A stretch of DNA of 64,000 bases from Sphingobacterium arenae (lineage in GTDB: Bacteria > Bacteroidota > Bacteroidia > Sphingobacteriales > Sphingobacteriaceae). The DNA lies in assembly GCF_014692505.1 (NCBI RefSeq), contig NZ_JACNYK010000002.1:620001-684000 (forward strand). The letters are read 5' to 3'. The translations under genes and the position numbers were made by a program. Of this stretch, positions 63,501 to 64,000 are shown one piece after another. Positions within the stretch are counted from its first letter, which is position 1; every line of letters starts with the position of its first letter. Under the pieces are notes generated by a model, which was not told the origin of the DNA, did no database searches, and saw nothing but the letters and a program-made list of their open reading frames with translations.

Positions 63501-64000
63501 TCACAATTACAGGCCATACAGTTCGAAATTAACGTGGCCTTACAGAATGATAAGCTCAACCAAACACAAATCCAGCAGGCAGATGAGGTCATTAACTTTC
63601 TGCAGACTAAATTTACGAACCATGAGCTATATCAGTGGATAAGCGGACAGCTGTCTACGATTTACTTCCAGGCCTACAGTGTTGCATTGAACATAGCCAG
63701 AATGGCTGAAACGGCTTATCAGTATGAAATCAATACCGAGAGCCACTTCATCAGCGATAGTGGCTGGAACAGCTTGTACAAAGGCTTACTGGCGGGAGAC
63801 GCCTTGACCCAAAACCTACAACAATTGGAACAGGCTTATGTGCAGGGCAACAGGCGTCCATTGGAGATCGAAAAAACCATTTCACTTTTGCAGCTGGCAC
63901 CCGAAGAACTTCTGCGCTTGAAAGACACGGGCACTTGCCGGTTCAGCTTAACAGAAAAACTCTTTGACCTTGATTTTCCCGGTCATTATTGCCGCAAGAT
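54507..64000 (+). CDS. Tc toxin TcA subunit with four LamG-like insertions, 3' end beyond window
   Basis: From ATG 54507 the frame stays open for 3164 codons to the window edge. The N-terminus resembles VRP1/TcA shell proteins (LPSWNELFGPQYFCECEECRSVWGAAAYFTDLMRLI, then RRPDLWNMTLSCDNTYNE). LamG/concanavalin-like units are visible at about residues 378-578, 1049-1261, 1964-2145 and 2346-2560, each with an FW/FxV strand, a WxHV or WYHLV strand and an INGxx loop. Then come the long channel helices (VNQLGNALLSALEKEDAEYLAML ...), a hydrophobic pore tip (MYLFPVIFGFAAGGMNFGG, about 2930-2950) and the start of the TcB-binding domain (EKLFDLDFPGHYCRK). TcA pentamers bind cells and inject the TcC payload. 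Usual TcA length is about 2500, so this one is long because of the insertions. Confidence 0.9.
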   Translation, partial: MIASIFTTFLNNNPNFNWETNNLARPTIADAQNWQDLEKETLLPELQTFQRLLRIYPQADVAQALMEAGFHSAHQIAFSSQEAFTEQLMPVLDQLDSAQNTTALAQTLWENSRRISAQVNQLAMVALPKTDGLAVLKHETGVNTFEADLPSWNELFGPQYFCECEECRSVWGAAAYFTDLMRLIDQYITQPSADSIPKGLSLPERRPDLWNMTLSCDNTYNEKSYLTLANKVMEQKITSDLDMPVGLALAIATYPFTLPANLPEEEILAYLKFFKLNLPEVYRRFWADELQVARASLGLSVNQLNLLTKDSSPYLQSVYGLYPNESAEQLAQTKFFLQKTGLDGQQLDKLIYQGIDRQSVSFGALKFDPTINSQTVSIAQSDALDDALTGNQTILFWVKADAYGGLLMDKGYYNQFDIYLDKPLKGLSYRYGPGNENKDYQNFCISDGFVLGEWIHVAFVRDMDNKELKGYFNGRLSGDPVPLTYSIVGKGTNSLSIGKKYTENLSAAMGQVSIWSRVLGQEEIHKAMQSGLPSDNSQLIGYWPLSEGEGTIAHDESGNGYDGTLTNFPDLASSWVTNINIPLKEQYQGKVPSRFFVNQLLPEDTYLHIVDRDIEQKQVSLIQSRTGNGTYSIPGNDTFDRLQRFIRLAQSMKWNFADLDWALCSLKATDITEGVIKSLALVNQLITQFAMPIDEVVALFSDIKTIGRGQEPLSKTLFDRTFNQPQVFYNPDGGLAAPYHPHYSRNPLFVSDILVWNALPNMDTTGTDQDATIRARLLAALQLKDADLSLLVEFLDTHALWSKDGVDAGINQSANSVYLTVQNISLLYRYGRLARALKMPLPHLIALLPVLSGLSDTFLSTVNDVIAITEQVKMVRASGLSMAQLEYILNPDLKLPATLKEELDKLLVQAQEQLLSIASTVLLQPTDLCSDLISSTDAQEIFAYLRDQYFVTAEGAILNIRPLDQVKELDTLQTNTSGKYLSDGLQNRLQDQESSLQKNVTQRRGRIMEILAEKTAAQQKLVEQTLAQAFHADNHSTATALVLTERQLPSVLVFDHKQAQVVRVPWSSSLNPDSTTLSFWVCLHQLYDVDNHFITQTFFTNKQDDMGFSVGIINDSGQVKLHVSFNGKDDKRNWIPEPNTWYHLVVSIGNLSNNTAELSIFINGRPLAKQGFDVVFHASSETSSTATYLASEQGVKNFMNGSLADVCIYSGIIQNEAQALAMMNTEGPLPEMKAQLGASWPMHGWENIPTLYDWSGYANHGDISGVTMPVSDTYNPRLLLTNNTNSKTNAARRTLLHTIHQNLFWMVGLSLSPSETQKISQNPKPFGINSMRYGFRFRFSDLMALSLYQRQNQLLRGTDKAYLNYLNLSANVNDMRVDNKAAVDKRSALATLAAWDPIQLDQLISESPGSNQSQDNLETKYDFNTVWGVQSLIDAFAVSNTVGTSINVPLALGMLSSQAVSADDSSWEQYISLSESIKNAPALHEKGESAEQALAPIRQKFEERKRDLLSSWLLWELGEDFGDLHTLDDLYEFLLIDVQTAGSVEISPLKLGLNSLQLYVQRCMSNLENRTVCNIPKAWWSWMSNYREWQVNREVYLYPENYVDPALRKLQSPLFSDLVTQVKQSPVTEESATQAYLNYLNGLKDIANLDIIDSCAWPIEPFPGSTDKPSYRRLALFGRTKSDPTTYYWRQAIVPYGGETDPNESHIAWAPWQALGVAINANYITPVRAFGKMFVFWVEQQQSASNYNGVSYPYITATIYYAFQKTGSEWSSPQTLVRDLVIKAMNQNGEAISYNNAPTLFGFDETSEYEKTKAWQKPQVWSLPASGSQPSQLLITIGDYVVNGVSNASSGYSPLTREQKLNKQTLSDAYERAKEIAPNCTTVFPGFLLSSSLASREVYLNISPFKNTVARPLTYDNKHTGNPQLYFKETKLALPNLDIPLPYMFQQADNPSLYNALINQAATLHGTFSYVDIKGPGGSDVRAAAYDGKGNCLLLKPSEQSASTLFSEFTFSCCFKSEGSTSNPYQTIFDSRNSEYTKGVTLYLNSSKKNIELFNYHDGTVTLNSLSYEIVYQVWYFIEIHCSQKYQKVSLYDEHLNLLGTLIETKTYTPTDSGIIQIGAGNSETGTPGNYFFGYILEPTFWQGFPIYPTLRFLPGTPATLALSNLPAPPCSRSVQGQPGWFLWDNDHTSFLAIPQKFQPALQEIIQVNYAGDKNMVEITGIAEDSAEERADPPVFNFMNLSTSVVETMLEKVFSGGLKELLQPASQYLREIDFDQYQPTSAVVAPATDLMDFNGAYGPYLWELFYHIPMYMAKQLQADLRFKEAIQWYEVVFDPTGSGRKFNGISAFWPLTMESVSVHENGSYGTADLQGNHDLAWSGGLTMPEGVLPRTSNHFGPGRMYMDFTQGGFEGNPVTGKGEAFTVEFWIALKSEMSSDSQKIISQKTPDGTSGWHISVKGGEVCSIDTLVQSTSATYTSTDVIPVSTLTWFHVAVTCDPAYFHMVIYINGAKGTELTSDSPITFSDGASFNIGASTGSVNPFSQYLANIVVWNHVRSQEQIRQDMAMLRYSDGRTPLSEQMYYLLFRPFGIPDIQTQYDTLVNEPQQVLLYEYDPYDPNAIASQRPSAHKKAVVMQYIDNLIQYGDNLFGQNTWESINSATLCYITASNLLGRKPRAKAVENTEVDYTYGQLAEGSAQGQVPQFLIDMEPEIPPIRNAASKPEALELALAQRHSIMNAYFCIPSNTALLNYRETIDDRLYKIRLGLNLGGQPNELALFEPPIDPESATQAAARGSDVSASSSASQAIPHYRFSYLIQLAKNFAAEVNQLGNALLSALEKEDAEYLAMLRETQGKTLLTMTKQMKVDQVNQLYAQQSSLQENLQAAKTQQQTYQQWIDAGWNDWEIAQFATEGSGIGLSEVAAIMTFASSPMYLFPVIFGFAAGGMNFGGSFEAAGRGIGEEGAILARIASLLAMKGNFERVNNEWKLQMQLAENNIKSTESQLQAIQFEINVALQNDKLNQTQIQQADEVINFLQTKFTNHELYQWISGQLSTIYFQAYSVALNIARMAETAYQYEINTESHFISDSGWNSLYKGLLAGDALTQNLQQLEQAYVQGNRRPLEIEKTISLLQLAPEELLRLKDTGTCRFSLTEKLFDLDFPGHYCRK

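Noticed and set aside
1..64000. tRNA, rRNA or CRISPR array
   Set aside because: No cloverleaf-like CCA-ending segment, rRNA-like conserved stretch, or regularly spaced repeat array was noticed. Short tandem arrays at 11688 and 30657 have units of 8-12 bp and are not CRISPR.

Overview
The window looks like a chromosomal accessory region of a Bacteroidota bacterium, most likely a Sphingobacteriaceae relative. This is an inference from TAnnTTTG-type promoter elements (-7 element, with a TTG about 20 bp upstream), lipoproteins of Bacteroidota style, a C10 (streptopain-type) lipoprotein protease, a zeaxanthin-type carotenoid operon with a one-piece CrtYcd-type lycopene cyclase, and RhuM, AlbA and DUF2075 accessory genes. 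I saw no rRNA, tRNA or CRISPR array.

Region 1 (1-8771, all minus strand) resembles a defence island. In transcription order it holds a MazG-like nucleotide pyrophosphohydrolase, a nuclease-like/DUF2075 helicase, a 1423-residue PD-(D/E)xK plus STAND NTPase protein resembling Avs-type sensors, a HEPN-like protein, and a separately promoted AAA ATPase cut by the window edge. Region 2 (8.9-14.5 kb) holds small hypothetical and lipoprotein genes, an alpha/beta hydrolase, a chimeric pseudogene made from an IS1182-type transposase fragment and an AlbA-type ATPase, and a four-gene ArsR/SRPBCC/DUF998/DUF1801 operon.

Region 3 (14.6-27.0 kb) contains two direct copies, exactly 7347 bp apart, of a mutagenic polymerase cassette: a RhuM relic and XRE regulator diverging from dinB-dnaE. 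The first dnaE is cut to 146 codons; the second is full length (1016 aa). Between the copies lie an MBL hydrolase/MerR pair, a glutathione peroxidase, a lipoprotein and an AbiEi/AbiEii toxin-antitoxin pair. A 213-bp stretch of perfect identity inside otherwise diverged dnaE copies points to recent recombination. The duplicated polymerase genes are visibly richer in G+C than their neighbours.

Region 4 (27.0-39.3 kb) holds a C10 protease with a lipoprotein neighbour, a DUF2075 relic beside a complete AlbA-type ATPase, a sulfurtransferase with a tiny Cys-rich ORF, a probable class D beta-lactamase stub, a VOC-ASCH fusion, two acetyltransferases, and a Crp/Fnr regulator with a RidA-family gene. 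Region 5 (39.3-46.8 kb) is a ten-gene, tightly overlapping carotenoid/photoprotection operon: MarR, crtI, crtB, hypothetical, SRPBCC, crtZ, lycopene cyclase, lipocalin, photolyase and idi. A large palindrome lies ahead of its regulator.

Region 6 (47.0 kb to the right edge) encodes a Tc (ABC) toxin complex: one 2492-aa TcB-TcC fusion with a basic, unrecognised C-terminal payload, then 15 bp later a TcA subunit of more than 3160 residues carrying four LamG-like insertions and running off the window.
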